From Streptomyces sp. NBC_01754 (GTDB lineage Bacteria; Actinomycetota; Actinomycetes; Streptomycetales; Streptomycetaceae), in the NCBI RefSeq assembly GCF_035918015.1, contig NZ_CP109132.1:4898001-4962000 (forward strand): DNA of 64,000 nucleotides, given 5' to 3'. The stretch's first letter is position 1. Every line of letters starts with the position of its first letter. Of the stretch, positions 53,279 through 64,000 are shown piece by piece. The translations under genes were made by a program, and so were the position numbers. A model generated the notes under the pieces. It was not told the DNA's origin. It searched no databases and worked only from the letters and a program-made list of their open reading frames with translations.

Positions 53279-55483
53279 ATGGGGCGAGCGGATGCGCGTC
53301 GGGCTGCCAGGAGCGGCGGCATACGCCGGCTCTTCACCTGGCGGAAGATGCTGGGCACGTTCTTCGGGCTCTGCCTGCTGGTGATGGGCGCCTTCGTGGC
53401 GCTCTACGTGTACGTGGACGTGCCCGAGGCCAACGCCCAGGCCGAGAAGCAGAGCAACGTCTACAAGTACAGCGACGGAACCCTGCTGGCCCGCGACGAC
53501 AGGGGCGCCAACCGGGAGATCGTGGACCTGTCCGAGGTGCCCGAGAAGGTGCAGCACGCCTTCGTCGCGGCCGAGAACAAGTCCTTCTACCGGGACCAGG
53601 GCGTCGACCTCAAGGGCACCACCCGCGGTCTGCTCAACACGCTGACCGGCAAGGGCAAGCAGGGTGGTTCCACGATCACCCAGCAGTACGTCAAGAACTA
53701 CTACCTGACACAGGATCAGACGGTCACCCGCAAGCTCCAGGAACTGGTGATCTCGCTCAAGGTCGACCGGAAGATGGAGAAGGACGACATCCTCGCCGGG
53801 TACCTCAACACCGTGTACTACGGCCGGGGGGCGAGCGGAATCCAGGCGGCGGCCCAGGCCTACTACGGCGTCGACGCCAAGAAGCTCGACGTCGCGCAGG
53901 GCGCCTATCTCGCCGCCCTCCTCCAGGCCCCCAGCCAGTACGACTGGGCCGTCGCGTCACCGACCGGCAAGAAGCTCGTCAAGGACCGCTGGGCCTACAC
54001 GCTGAACAACATGGTCGGCGAGGGCTGGCTGGACAAGGCCGAACGCGACAAGCTGACCTTCCCCGTGCCCCAGGAGCCCAAGGCGGCCCCCGGAATGGAG
54101 GGCCAGACCGGCTATCTCGTCGAGGCGGCCAACCAGGAGATGGCGCGGCAGGGCATCACCGGGGAGATGCGCGAGGCCGGCGGCTGGACGATCACCCTCA
54201 ACATCGACAAGAAGAAGCAGAAGCTGCTGGAGAAGTCGGTCGACCGCCAGTTGGAGAGCAAGCTCGACCGGAAGAACAACACGACCGACGCGACCGTCCA
54301 GGCGGGCGCCACCTCGGTCGACCCCAAGACCGGTGCGGTCGTCGCGCTGTACGGCGGTGTCGGCGCCACCGAGCACTACATATCCAACGCCACGCGCCAG
54401 GACTACCAGCCCGCCTCCACCTTCAAGCCGCTGGTGCTCGTCTCCGCCCTGGAGAACGGGTCGAAGACCCAGGACGGCGACCTGATCGGCCTCGACACGG
54501 TCTACGACGGCACCAGCAGGCGTCCCGTGGTCGGCAGCGACACCCCGTTCAGCCCGCAGAACGAGGACGACATCAGCTACGACCACCCCACCGTCCAGAC
54601 GGCGATGGACAAGTCGATCAACTCCGTCTTCGCGCAGATGGTCGTGGACGTCACGCCGAAGGCAGTGAAGAAGACCGCGCTCGCCGTCGGCGTGCCGGAC
54701 AAGGGGTTCCCCGAGCGCCCCGCCATCACGCTGGGCACCATGAACGCCTCCACCTGGGACATGGCCGGTGTGTACGCCACCCTCGACAACCACGGCAAGA
54801 AGGTCACCCCGACCATCGTGAAGTCCGCCGAGCACCGTGACCGCACCATGGAACCGGTCGACGGCACCGGCGACCAGGTGATCAACCGGGCGTCGGCCGA
54901 CACCGTGACGAAGACGCTGATCGAGGTCGTCGAGGTCGGTTCCGGCCACGAGGCCAACACCACGGCCTACGACGCGGCGGGCAAGACCGGTACGTCGGAG
55001 GAGAACAAGGCCGCCTGGTTCGCCGCCTACACGCCCGAACTCACCACGGTGGTCGCCCTCTTCGGTGAGTCACCGAAGGGCGGCACCCAGGTCAGTCTCA
55101 CCGGCACGGCCAACTCCGGCCGGGCCAGCGGCGGCGGGTTCCCCGCCCGGATCTGGGCCGACTACACCCTGGGCGCGCTCGGCGGCGGCTCCGACGCCGC
55201 CTTCGTTCTGGAGGGCGTGGAACGCGGCGAGGCACCCCCGGTGACGAAGAGCCCCTCCTCCACGCCGTCGGAGAGCGAGTCCCCGTCCCAGACGCCGTCC
55301 GAGGAGCCGGAGGCACCGTCCGAGAGCCCCAGCGAGACCCCGGACGAGGAGGAGTCCTCCCCGGCCGAGGAACCGAGCGAGACGCCCCCCGGGACGCCCA
55401 GCGAGTCACCGAGCGCACCCGGGTGGCCGGGTGACGAGCAGCCGCCGGGCGAGCGGCCGGACAACGGCCTGCTCGGACAGTGA
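53279..55483 (+). CDS. Class A penicillin-binding protein (transglycosylase/transpeptidase)
   Basis: A 734-residue bifunctional murein synthase from ATG 53279 (ACAGGAG upstream). A basic tail and one membrane helix (about 23-45) anchor it. The GT51 glycosyltransferase has Glu99 in FVAAENKSFYRDQGVD, then GGSTITQQYVKNYYL and KMEKDDILAGYLNTVYYGRG. The transpeptidase has the nucleophile Ser380 in PASTFKPLV, SxN in DKSINSVF and KTGTS near 565. The C-terminal 75 residues are a Ser/Pro/Glu tail, likely outside and in the wall. It builds peptidoglycan in the hypha. Confidence 0.95.
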   Translation: MGRADARRAARSGGIRRLFTWRKMLGTFFGLCLLVMGAFVALYVYVDVPEANAQAEKQSNVYKYSDGTLLARDDRGANREIVDLSEVPEKVQHAFVAAENKSFYRDQGVDLKGTTRGLLNTLTGKGKQGGSTITQQYVKNYYLTQDQTVTRKLQELVISLKVDRKMEKDDILAGYLNTVYYGRGASGIQAAAQAYYGVDAKKLDVAQGAYLAALLQAPSQYDWAVASPTGKKLVKDRWAYTLNNMVGEGWLDKAERDKLTFPVPQEPKAAPGMEGQTGYLVEAANQEMARQGITGEMREAGGWTITLNIDKKKQKLLEKSVDRQLESKLDRKNNTTDATVQAGATSVDPKTGAVVALYGGVGATEHYISNATRQDYQPASTFKPLVLVSALENGSKTQDGDLIGLDTVYDGTSRRPVVGSDTPFSPQNEDDISYDHPTVQTAMDKSINSVFAQMVVDVTPKAVKKTALAVGVPDKGFPERPAITLGTMNASTWDMAGVYATLDNHGKKVTPTIVKSAEHRDRTMEPVDGTGDQVINRASADTVTKTLIEVVEVGSGHEANTTAYDAAGKTGTSEENKAAWFAAYTPELTTVVALFGESPKGGTQVSLTGTANSGRASGGGFPARIWADYTLGALGGGSDAAFVLEGVERGEAPPVTKSPSSTPSESESPSQTPSEEPEAPSESPSETPDEEESSPAEEPSETPPGTPSESPSAPGWPGDEQPPGERPDNGLLGQ

Positions 55484-55510
55484 CCCGGAGCGCCCCCCCT
55501 GGGGCGGTGA

Positions 55511-55561
55511 GGACGTGGAGGAGGGGCGGTGCCACCGTGGCACCGCCCCTCCTCCACGTCC
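55511..55561. terminator. Bidirectional terminator hairpin, 24-bp stem
   Basis: Arms 55511-55534 and 55538-55561 are perfect complements around CCG. It sits between the convergent PBP gene and the SpoIIE phosphatase gene, ten bases from the latter's stop. Confidence 0.85.
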
Positions 55562-55570
55562 CGCGAACGC

Positions 55571-57478
55571 CTATGTCGCGGGCACGGCCATCTCGAACCA
55601 GACCACCTTGCCGGTGGAGAGCCGGGTCGCGCCCCAGCGCCGTGCCATCCGGTTGACCAGGAACAGCCCGCGGCCGCCCTCGTCCGTCTCACGGGCTCTG
55701 CGCTGCCGGGGCAGCTGCGGAGCGTCGTCGCCGACCTCGCAGCGCAGGATGTCCGTACGCAGCAGCCGCAGCGTCACCGGGCGCTCCGCGTACCGCACCG
55801 CGTTGGTGACCACCTCGCTGACGAGCAGCTCCACCTCGTCGGTGAGGGCGTCGAGCCCCCACCGGCCGAGCGCACGGCGGGCCAGCCGGCGGGCCCGGCC
55901 CGGGGCCGCGTCCTCCGGATCCAGGAACCAGTACGCCACATCGCTCGGCGCGATCCCGTCGAAGCGGGCGGCCAGCAGTGCGATGTCGTCGTCCCGGTCA
56001 CCGGGCCCCAGCATGTCCAGCACGTCGTCGCAGAGCGCCTCCAGCGGCGGTGAGTGGTCCGGCCCGGTCAGCCGGGCGGTCGCGGCCAGCCGCTCCCGCA
56101 GCAGTTCGATGCCCGTCCACACGTCCCGCAGCCGGGACTCCACCAGGCCGTCGGTGTACAGCAGCAGCGTGGCACCGGCCGGGGCCTCCAGCTCGACCGC
56201 CTCGAAGTCGACCCCGCCCACACCGATCGGTGCCCCCGGGGGCACCCGCAGGACCTCCGCCCGGCCCCCCAGATGCAGCAGGACGGGCGGCGGGTGCCCG
56301 GCGTTGGCGACGGTGATCCGGTGTGCGACCGGGTCGTAGACCGCGTACAGGCAGGTGGCCATGCGGTCGCTGCCGAGCCGCTGCGCCTGCTCGTCCAGAT
56401 GGTGCAGGACCTCCTGGGGCGGCAGGTCGAGACCGGCCAGGGTCTGCGCGGTGGTGCGCAGCTGGCCCATGATCGCCGCGGAGGTCATCGAGTGGCCCAT
56501 GACGTCACCGACGACCAGGGCGACCCGGCTGCCGGGCAGCGGGATCGCGTCGTACCAGTCGCCACCGACCCGTGCCGTCTCGGCTGCCGGGAGGTACCGC
56601 GAGGCCAGACGTACGCCGGTGGGCTGGGGCAGCGAGTCGGGCAGCATCGTGCGCTGCAACTCGTCGGCGATGTACGCCTCCCGCCCGTACAGCATCGCCT
56701 TGTCGATGCCGAGCGCGGTGTGCGTGGCCAGTTGGGCGGCGACCAGCAGATCGCCCGCCTCGAAGGGCGGGCGCTCGGGGCCGCGCAGGAACACGGCGGC
56801 ACCGATCACCCGCCGCCTCCCCCGCAGCGGCGCGAGGATCGCCCGGTGCCCGGTGGGTACCGTCCGCCCCGCCCCCAGCAACTCGGGCACGGCGACCCGG
56901 GCCGCCGCGGAGTCCCCGAAGACCGGTCGTACGCCGCGCAGCACCTCGGCGAGCGCGCCGTCCGGCCGGACCTCGCACAGATCGGCGGCGGGCAGCAGCC
57001 CGGCCTGCGGATCGGTCACGGGCAGCCGCAGCCGCTCGCCCTCCGGGACCGGCTCGCTCTCCTCGTCGGCGAGCCGCAGCCGGTCGGTGCGGCGCAGCCG
57101 CAGCACGAACGGGTCGACCGGCCGCTCGTCGCCCACCGGGAGCGGGTCACGCAGATAGACGAGTATGGCGTCGGAGAAGGTCGGTACGGAGGCCCGGCAG
57201 AGCCCCAGCACGATCTCGTCCAGGTCTATGCCCCGGGCGATCCGGCGGGTCGCCGCGCCGACGAAGCGCAGCCGGTCCCCCTCGCGGCGGATGACCGCCG
57301 CCTGGACGTCGGCCTGCTCCGCGGCACCGGGGCCCGCGCCGGGCGCGGCGGCGGGGCCGGGGATCGCGGCGGTGGCAGCGGGGCCCGGTACGGCCTCCTG
57401 CTGCCGGGGCCGGGCGCGTTCCTGCGGCCGGGCCGCGAGGGGCTGCCGACCTTCGTGGGAGGTGGGATGCTCCGTCAC
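55571..57478 (-). CDS. GAF - SpoIIE (PP2C) phosphatase - ATPase regulatory protein
   Basis: About 635 residues if started at GTG 57478 (VTEHPTSHEGRQPL); a longer TTG start at 57565 adds 29 residues. Order: Pro/Ala-rich lead, GAF-like sensor (about 60-300), SpoIIE phosphatase (LQRTMLPDSLPQP, RVGGDWYDAIPLPGSRVALV, VGDVMGHSM, RITVANAGHPPPVL, LLLYTDGLVESR), then an HATPase_c anti-sigma-like kinase domain (ELLVSEVVTNAVRYAERPVT, EGGRGLFLVNRMARRWG). Such fusions dephosphorylate anti-anti-sigma factors and phosphorylate or bind sigma regulators. No partner genes are adjacent. Confidence 0.9.
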   Translation of the reverse strand: MTEHPTSHEGRQPLAARPQERARPRQQEAVPGPAATAAIPGPAAAPGAGPGAAEQADVQAAVIRREGDRLRFVGAATRRIARGIDLDEIVLGLCRASVPTFSDAILVYLRDPLPVGDERPVDPFVLRLRRTDRLRLADEESEPVPEGERLRLPVTDPQAGLLPAADLCEVRPDGALAEVLRGVRPVFGDSAAARVAVPELLGAGRTVPTGHRAILAPLRGRRRVIGAAVFLRGPERPPFEAGDLLVAAQLATHTALGIDKAMLYGREAYIADELQRTMLPDSLPQPTGVRLASRYLPAAETARVGGDWYDAIPLPGSRVALVVGDVMGHSMTSAAIMGQLRTTAQTLAGLDLPPQEVLHHLDEQAQRLGSDRMATCLYAVYDPVAHRITVANAGHPPPVLLHLGGRAEVLRVPPGAPIGVGGVDFEAVELEAPAGATLLLYTDGLVESRLRDVWTGIELLRERLAATARLTGPDHSPPLEALCDDVLDMLGPGDRDDDIALLAARFDGIAPSDVAYWFLDPEDAAPGRARRLARRALGRWGLDALTDEVELLVSEVVTNAVRYAERPVTLRLLRTDILRCEVGDDAPQLPRQRRARETDEGGRGLFLVNRMARRWGATRLSTGKVVWFEMAVPAT

Positions 57479-57859
57479 GCGTGGGATTCCGTCCGTCCGG
57501 GCCGGTTGTATGAGGCATTCACCTCGTGGGGCGCCACTGTGCCCCGGCGAGTGCGGTGAGAACAACGGCTGTCACCGGGTGCCCCGTTGAACGGGGCCGA
57601 AACCGTGCGGCCGCGCGCCGGTGCGGGGCAGCCTGTTCCGGCGGCGGGGCAGCGGGCAGCGAGCACGTCTCCACCCCCTCGTAGTGGTTCGTGCGACCGC
57701 GTCGTGCGTCCGGCTCCGTGGACCGGGCGCCTGGCGGGCGTCGTGCGGTGACTTGTGGTCAGACCCCGTGCCCTGCCGGACCGTTGGCGGGTGCCGGTGC
57801 GGTGGGGCGGTTCATGGAGGGCGATCCTACGTTCGTCCCCCTGGGGTGCGACAAGGGTC
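57479..57859. other. 381-base intergenic region upstream of the phosphatase gene
   Basis: No supported gene. It holds a short hairpin (GCCCCGT-TGA-ACGGGGC, 57581-57597) that could terminate the leftward DUF402 gene, and the promoter of the phosphatase gene. Confidence 0.4.
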
Positions 57860-58564
57860 TCACGACGGGGTGCGGGAAGGGGTGCGGTCCCAGTCATCCG
57901 GGAGCGTGGGGAGCGGCCACAGCGGATCGGGCCGCCAGTGCTCCCAGCCGTCCCGGAACGGCGCGCCCCAGGCCCGGATCACCTCGAGAGCGGCCAGACC
58001 GGCCTCCCGCACCCGCCCGGCGGTGGCCGCGTCCATCAGCCCGACGTGCTGGGCCTGGGCGAACTCGTCCTCGTCGAGCCACTCCCAGCTGTGGTCGGGA
58101 TATACCGAGATGTCCAGGAAATGGTCCTGGGAGTCCACCCCACCGGCCCAGCGTGCTCGGGGCTCCTCCAGATTGACGTACCAGCTGCGGAAGACCCAGC
58201 CCCGGTTCCAGAACAGCCACACCGACCAGGGATCCCCGGGCCGGGCGAGCTTGAGCACACCCGAGCCGAACCAGCGTGAACGCACCGTGGTGCGCGGCCG
58301 GGTGTAGCGGGTGGCGAGCGGCTCGGCGTGCACCTGGGTGCCGTCGGCGAGCACGGGTCTGACGCATTCGGTACCGGGCGCCATCCACACGGCGAGCAGG
58401 TCGTCGGTGTCCTGGACGACGGTGACCGGCCGGCAGATGTGCACCCCGTGCCCGTCCGCGTTGTCCCGGTAGCGCCAGAGGATGTGGTCTCCCGGCTCCC
58501 ACCGCGCGCCGTCTCCCGCACCCGCCCCGGCGCCTGCTCCCGTACCCGCTTCCGTGGCTGTCAT
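57860..58564 (-). CDS. DUF402 family protein
   Basis: A 234-residue protein from ATG 58564. A Gly/Ala-rich repeat lead (TGAGAGAGAGDGARWEPGDH) is followed by the DUF402/FomD-like fold: GDHILWRYRDNADGHGVHIC early, then VYPDHSWEWLDEDEFAQAQH with the conserved acidic and His residues. Family members hydrolyse nucleotide or phosphonate intermediates (FomD) or act as nucleoside diphosphatases; the activity here is not established. In Streptomyces it commonly neighbours fumarase genes. Confidence 0.82.
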   Translation of the reverse strand: MTATEAGTGAGAGAGAGDGARWEPGDHILWRYRDNADGHGVHICRPVTVVQDTDDLLAVWMAPGTECVRPVLADGTQVHAEPLATRYTRPRTTVRSRWFGSGVLKLARPGDPWSVWLFWNRGWVFRSWYVNLEEPRARWAGGVDSQDHFLDISVYPDHSWEWLDEDEFAQAQHVGLMDAATAGRVREAGLAALEVIRAWGAPFRDGWEHWRPDPLWPLPTLPDDWDRTPSRTPS

Positions 58565-58608
58565 GGAGAGATCTTAGGGAGGCGGCCGCCCGGGGGGTGC
58601 AAGAAAGG

Positions 58609-60012
58609 TCATGGCCGGGTCATACGCAACACGTCCAGGGCTTCGTCGAGCTGTTCCAGGGTCAGGTCGCCGCGTTCGACGTACCCTTCCGCCAGCACCG
58701 TCTCCCGGATGGTGGTGCCCTGGGCCAGGGACTTCTTGGCGACCTTCGCCGCCTCCTCGTAACCGATGTACTTGTTCAGCGGGGTCACGACCGACGGCGA
58801 GGACTCCGCGTACCGCCGGGCCCGTTCGACGTCGGCCGTGATGCCGTCGACCGTGCGGTCGGCGAGCAGCCGGGAGGCGTTGGCCAGCAGCCGCACCGAC
58901 TCCAGCAGGTTCTTCGCCATCACCGGGAGCATCACGTTGAGCTCGAAGTTGCCGGCCGCCCCGGCCGCGGCGACGGTGGCGTCGTTCCCCGTGACCTGGG
59001 CGGTGACCATCAGCACGGCCTCCGGGATCACCGGGTTGACCTTGCCGGGCATGATCGACGAACCGGGCTGGAGGTCGGGCAGGGTGATCTCCGCCAGCCC
59101 GGTGCGCGGGCCCGACGCCATCCAGCGCAGGTCGTTGGAGATCTTGGTGAGCGAGACGGCCACGGTGCGCAGCTGACCGGACGCCTCGACGAGCCCGTCA
59201 CGGGCCCCCTGCGCCTCGAAGTGGTCGCGGGCCTCGGTGAGCGGCAGCCCGGTGGTACGGGCGACCTCGGCGATCACGGCGGCGGAGAAGCCGGGCGGGG
59301 TGTTGATGCCGGTGCCCACGGCCGTACCGCCCAGGGGCAGTTCGGCGAGCCGGGGGAGCGAGGCGGTGAGCCGCTCGACACCGTGCCGGACCTGCGCCGC
59401 GTAGCCGCCGAACTCCTGGCCGAGCGTGACCGGTGTCGCGTCCATCAGGTGCGTACGGCCCGCCTTCACGACCTCCGCGAATTCGGCTGATTTCCGCTCC
59501 AGGGAGGACGCCAGATGTTCCAGTGCCGGGATCAGGTCCGCGCTCACGGCGGCGGTCGCGGCGATGTGGATCGAGGACGGGAACACGTCGTTGGACGACT
59601 GCGAGGCGTTGACGTGGTCGTTGGGGTGGACCTCACGCCCCAGCCGCTCGCTCGCGAGTGTGGCCAGCACCTCGTTGGTGTTCATGTTGGACGAGGTGCC
59701 CGAACCCGTCTGGAACACGTCGACCGGGAAGTGCTCGTCCCAGCGTCCCTCGGCCACCTCCGCGGCGACCTGCTGGATCGCGTCGGCGATGTCCGGATCG
59801 AGCACCGCCAGCTCGGCGTTGACCTTGGCCGCGGCCGCCTTGATCCGAGCCAGGGCCTCGATGTGCGTGCGCTCCAGGCGCTGGCCGGAGATGGGGAAGT
59901 TCTCCACGGCACGCTGTGTCTGTGCCCGCCATTTCGCGTGCGCGGGAACTCTCACCTCGCCCATCGAGTCGTGCTCGACGCGGTACTTCGTGTCCTCGGC
60001 CGATCGGTCCAT
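58609..60012 (-). CDS. fumC: Class II fumarate hydratase
   Basis: A 467-residue cofactor-free fumarase, interconverting fumarate and malate in the TCA cycle. ATG 60012 lies ten bases after AGGAGG. Signature elements are [58 protein letters not shown] and the fumarate lyase motif [15 protein letters not shown]. The last is the mobile loop with the catalytic Ser. It lies downstream of the class I enzyme on the same strand, separated by a terminator-like hairpin, so it can be expressed alone. Confidence 0.96.
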   Translation of the reverse strand: MDRSAEDTKYRVEHDSMGEVRVPAHAKWRAQTQRAVENFPISGQRLERTHIEALARIKAAAAKVNAELAVLDPDIADAIQQVAAEVAEGRWDEHFPVDVFQTGSGTSSNMNTNEVLATLASERLGREVHPNDHVNASQSSNDVFPSSIHIAATAAVSADLIPALEHLASSLERKSAEFAEVVKAGRTHLMDATPVTLGQEFGGYAAQVRHGVERLTASLPRLAELPLGGTAVGTGINTPPGFSAAVIAEVARTTGLPLTEARDHFEAQGARDGLVEASGQLRTVAVSLTKISNDLRWMASGPRTGLAEITLPDLQPGSSIMPGKVNPVIPEAVLMVTAQVTGNDATVAAAGAAGNFELNVMLPVMAKNLLESVRLLANASRLLADRTVDGITADVERARRYAESSPSVVTPLNKYIGYEEAAKVAKKSLAQGTTIRETVLAEGYVERGDLTLEQLDEALDVLRMTRP

Positions 60013-60118
60013 GGTGTATCAGTCCTCCTGCTGGAGACCAGCGTGCGGTGTGCGCGGCGTATTCCCCGGTGCCCTCGCCAGTAAATACCGGGGAGGCCGC
60101 GGCGCGCCGTCAGGAACG

Positions 60119-60153
60119 CCGCGAGCCGGGCCGCGGGTGGGCCCGGCTCGCGG
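60119..60153 (-). terminator. Terminator hairpin after the class I fumarase gene
   Basis: CCGCGAGCCGGGCC (60119-60132) pairs with 60140-60153 through 14 pairs around GCGGGTG. It lies between fumA (stop 60230) and the fumC start. Confidence 0.75.
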
Positions 60154-60229
60154 AAAGCGGCGGGGGTGCCCCGGCCGACGGCCGGACCACCCCGTGTCCG
60201 CCGAAGCCCCGGCAGACGGGGCCGCCGGA

Positions 60230-61897
<1,668 letters not shown>

Positions 61898-61985
61898 TAC
61901 GGCCATTCCTCACTCGGTGACAGCGGCTGGCCTCCCTCGGGCAGCGCACCCACCAGGGTAGGACGCCGGGGACTCGCCGGGCTTG

Positions 61986-62004
61986 TGAGGTAAGGCTCAC
62001 CGGG
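61986..62004. promoter_or_regulatory. Possible DmdR/IdeR iron box upstream of fumA
   Basis: TGAGGTAAGGCTCACCGGG matches the Streptomyces iron-box consensus (TTAGGTTAGGCTCACCTAA) at 14 of 19 positions, including the whole central AGGCTCACC. It lies 89 bases before the fumA start and 174 before the divergent DUF1707 gene. Binding is inference. Confidence 0.45.
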
Positions 62005-62177
62005 ACCGGCCCGAACGGCGGGCCGGATACGCGCGGGTGAGCGGCCGGATCCCGTCGGCTGAGGCGCCGGATCCGCCTGGGCGGACGGCGTGATCCCGCC
62101 CGGGCGGCGGACCGGATCCCGGACGGTCATGGCCGGGGTACTGGTCGCGATCTATCGCGTCTGGGTAGGCTGGTGCG

Positions 62178-62867
62178 GTGGACCTCGAAAAGCAGCCCCA
62201 GCAGCCCGTCGCTCCGGCCGGTCCCGCGCCCGCCGGCCCCACCCCCGTGGGCATCCGCGCCTCCGACGCGGACCGCGACCGGATCGCCGACATCCTGCGG
62301 GAGGCCATGGCCGAGGGCCGGCTGACCGCCGAGGAGCACGCCGAGCGGGTCGACCTGGTCTACCGGGCGAAGACCGTGGGTGAACTCGACCCGCTGGTGC
62401 GGGACCTTCCCGCGAGCGGTGAAGCCGCGGCCCGGCCCGCCGCGTCGCCCTACAGCTACGGCCCCGAGGCCCCCGCCGGCCCCGCGGAGAACCTCGTCGC
62501 CGTCTTCAGCAGCTCCACCCGCAAGGGCCGTTGGCGGGTGGGCGGCCGGACCAACGCCTTCGCCCTCTTCGGCAGTGTCGAGATCGATCTGACCGAGGCT
62601 CTTTTCGGCCAGCGTCTGACCGTCATCAACGCGACGTCCGTCTTCGGCAACGTCGAGGTCAAGGTGCCGGAGAACATCTCGCTGCGCGGAAGCGGGACGG
62701 GTATTTTCGGTAACTTCGAGGTCGACACACTGGAATCGACCGACCCGGAAGCCCCGGTGGTCGTGGTGAACGGCTATTCGGTATTCGGGAATGTCGAGGC
62801 GAAGCCCAAGCGCGGCAAGCTGATCGCCAATCTCCACAAGCATGTGCGCAAGCACCTGGGCGGCTGA
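62178..62867 (+). CDS. DUF1707 (SHOCT-like) and LiaF-like domain protein
   Basis: A 229-residue protein from GTG 62178 (weak ribosome site). The N-terminal domain IRASDADRDRIADILREAMA followed by EGRLTAEEHAERVDLVYRAK is DUF1707. The C-terminal half is a cell-wall-active-antibiotic response-like beta helix (FALFGSVEIDL, NATSVFGNVEVKVPENISLR, GIFGNFEVDT, YSVFGNVEAK). No membrane helix is clear. This arrangement is common in actinomycetes with unknown role; envelope stress is a reasonable guess. Divergent from fumA. Confidence 0.85.
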   Translation: MDLEKQPQQPVAPAGPAPAGPTPVGIRASDADRDRIADILREAMAEGRLTAEEHAERVDLVYRAKTVGELDPLVRDLPASGEAAARPAASPYSYGPEAPAGPAENLVAVFSSSTRKGRWRVGGRTNAFALFGSVEIDLTEALFGQRLTVINATSVFGNVEVKVPENISLRGSGTGIFGNFEVDTLESTDPEAPVVVVNGYSVFGNVEAKPKRGKLIANLHKHVRKHLGG

Positions 62868-63025
62868 GCCCGGTTCGGCCGATTCCGCTCGCATTCCGGC
62901 CAGAGACAATCCGAACACGGTACGGCGGCGGGGGAGTCGGGGCCACTCAGTGCATAGGCGCGCGCACAGCGGGTAGGGACTGCTGCATCGTCTCTCGCTC
63001 GCGAAGCCGTCGTCAGGAGTGGACC

Positions 63026-63397
63026 GTGCTGCAACCGCCGCATCAGCCCCTGCAGGTCGCCGCTGTGCCGTCCCAGCGCGTTGTCACGCGGGAGGACGGG
63101 GCGGGCCCCTGGCATGCGGAGGCGGTGTGCCGCCGGGACGAAGCCGGTCTGTTCTTCGCCCCGTCGAAGGAGCCGACCGCCGCCCGGCTGTCCCGTGAAG
63201 AAGCCGCCAAACAGGTCTGCGCGCGCTGCCCGGTGATGGCGCAGTGCCAGGAGCACGCACTCATGCAGCCCGAGCCGTACGGAGTCTGGGGCGGTCTCAC
63301 CGCGGCTGAACGCCGTGTCGTGCTCGCCCGCCGGCGCCGGCGGGACATCGAGCTCAACGCGGCGTCCCAGACGGAGCGCATCGCCGCAGCGGGCTGA
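63026..63397 (+). CDS. WhiB-like Fe-S transcription factor
   Basis: A 123-residue WhiB-family protein from GTG 63026 (CAGGAG upstream). The [4Fe-4S] ligands Cys35, Cys65, Cys68 and Cys74 are in AEAVCRRDEAG and QVCARCPVMAQCQEH; the GVWGG turn (86-90) and the basic C-terminus (ARRRRRDIEL) follow. WhiB proteins bind sigma-A region 4 and respond to redox or NO. Its place between a DUF1707 gene and glpX matches the wblI locus of Streptomyces from memory; I leave the symbol blank. Confidence 0.93.
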   Translation: MLQPPHQPLQVAAVPSQRVVTREDGAGPWHAEAVCRRDEAGLFFAPSKEPTAARLSREEAAKQVCARCPVMAQCQEHALMQPEPYGVWGGLTAAERRVVLARRRRRDIELNAASQTERIAAAG

Positions 63398-63583
63398 CGG
63401 GGCCTCAGGCCGCCGAGCGGTGTGGCCCGAGGGGTGGAGCCCGGCGACCGCCCGGGTCCGCCGCCCGCTCCGCACCGCGGCCGGCGGCCCCGCGAGAACG
63501 GGGTCCCGCCCCTGCGCGGCCCGATCGGCCCCGCGCGGCGCGGCCGGACCCCTGCCCGTTCCGCGAATCGTCCGGTGGAACCT

Positions 63584-64000
63584 CTACTTCGCCCGGTCGA
63601 AGTCGATCGCGCTGTACGCGCGGAGCTTCGACAGCCGGTGGGAGGAGTCGATCCTCCGGATCGTCCCCGACTTGGACCGCATCACCAGGGACTCCGTGGT
63701 CGCCGTCTCCGCGCGGTAGCGCACCCCGCGCAGCAGCTCGCCGTCGGTGATGCCGGTGGCCACGAAGAAGACGTTGTCGCCGCGGACGAGGTCGTCCGTG
63801 GAGAGCACCCGGTCCAGGTCGTGCCCGGCGTCCAGCGCCTTGCGGCGCTCGGCCTCGTCCTTCGGCCAGAGCTTGCCCTGGATGACGCCGCCGAGGCACT
63901 TTATGGCGCACGCCGAGATGATCCCCTCGGGTGTGCCGCCGATGCCCATGAGCAGGTCGACGCCGGTTCCTTCGCGGGCCGCCATGATCGAGCCGGCGAC
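63584..64000 (-). CDS. glpX: Class II fructose-1,6-bisphosphatase GlpX, C-terminal part
   Basis: The gene enters from the right edge; its last 138 codons are visible to the stop at 63584. The segment [20 protein letters not shown] followed by [20 protein letters not shown] carries the conserved GGTPEG loop that contacts the sugar phosphate, and [20 protein letters not shown] has the late metal-site Asp-Gly-Glu. It dephosphorylates fructose 1,6-bisphosphate in gluconeogenesis. The convergent WhiB-like gene ends 187 bases away. Confidence 0.93.
   Translation of the reverse strand, partial: VAGSIMAAREGTGVDLLMGIGGTPEGIISACAIKCLGGVIQGKLWPKDEAERRKALDAGHDLDRVLSTDDLVRGDNVFFVATGITDGELLRGVRYRAETATTESLVMRSKSGTIRRIDSSHRLSKLRAYSAIDFDRAK

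Overview
The window is chromosomal DNA from a high-GC actinomycete, almost certainly a Streptomyces. The grounds are uniform GC-rich third codon positions, frequent GTG and some TTG starts, rare TTA codons, a WhiB-like Fe-S regulator, a DasR-type dre site in front of a chitinase, and gene neighbourhoods familiar from Streptomyces (pckG; oxyR divergent from ahpC-ahpD; fumarases followed by a whiB-like gene and glpX). I see no rRNA, tRNA, CRISPR array, prophage or intact insertion sequence.

Layout. 1-3.7 kb: the start-codon end of an NB-ARC/TPR regulator (cut by the window edge), then an intact Uma2-family nuclease-like gene with a frameshifted partial copy beside it. 3.8-13.1 kb: housekeeping and metabolic genes (DUF255 thioredoxin-fold protein, hemolysin III, GTP-dependent PEP carboxykinase, alanine-type aminotransferase, arylamine N-acetyltransferase, a secreted serine protease). 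13.2-18.6 kb: a D-amino-acid catabolic module (D-aminoacylase and a PLP D-amino acid deaminase, divergent from a PfkB sugar kinase, an IclR regulator and RidA). 18.7-20.5 kb: a secreted GH18 chitinase with a dre operator. 20.9-33.2 kb: the most distinctive region, a Flp/Tad pilus cluster: unknown zinc-ribbon protein, CpaB, CpaE/TadZ, two TadE-like proteins, CpaF/TadA, TadB, TadC, histidine kinase, response regulator, Flp pilin, TadG-like protein, lipoprotein and OmpA-like protein. The probable prepilin peptidase lies at 36.5 kb. Three cluster genes contain a TTA codon, so bldA control is likely.

33.2-44.2 kb: Nudix hydrolase, PIG-V-like mannosyltransferase, DUF192 protein, methyltransferase, aldo/keto reductase, cis-prenyl transferase, PhoH-family PIN-ATPase, secreted lytic transglycosylase, and a probable small terminated RNA near 39.2 kb. 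44.3-48 kb: AI-2E family membrane protein and the peroxide defence set ahpD-ahpC / oxyR. 48-53 kb: an FtsX-type ABC exporter with its PadR regulator, and an overlapping ribbon-helix-helix/SPFH pair. 53.3-57.5 kb: class A penicillin-binding protein and a GAF-SpoIIE phosphatase-ATPase fusion. 57.9-64 kb: DUF402 protein, class II and class I fumarases, DUF1707 protein, WhiB-like protein and the end of glpX.

Working together: the CpaF ATPase, TadB/TadC platform and prepilin peptidase would process and assemble the 74-residue Flp pilin, with the kinase and regulator probably setting expression. D-aminoacylase releases D-amino acids, the PLP enzyme deaminates them, and RidA would hydrolyse the reactive enamine or imine intermediate. 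PEP carboxykinase, the fumarases and GlpX belong to the TCA cycle and gluconeogenesis. Functional statements rest on motif recognition by eye; no database search was run.
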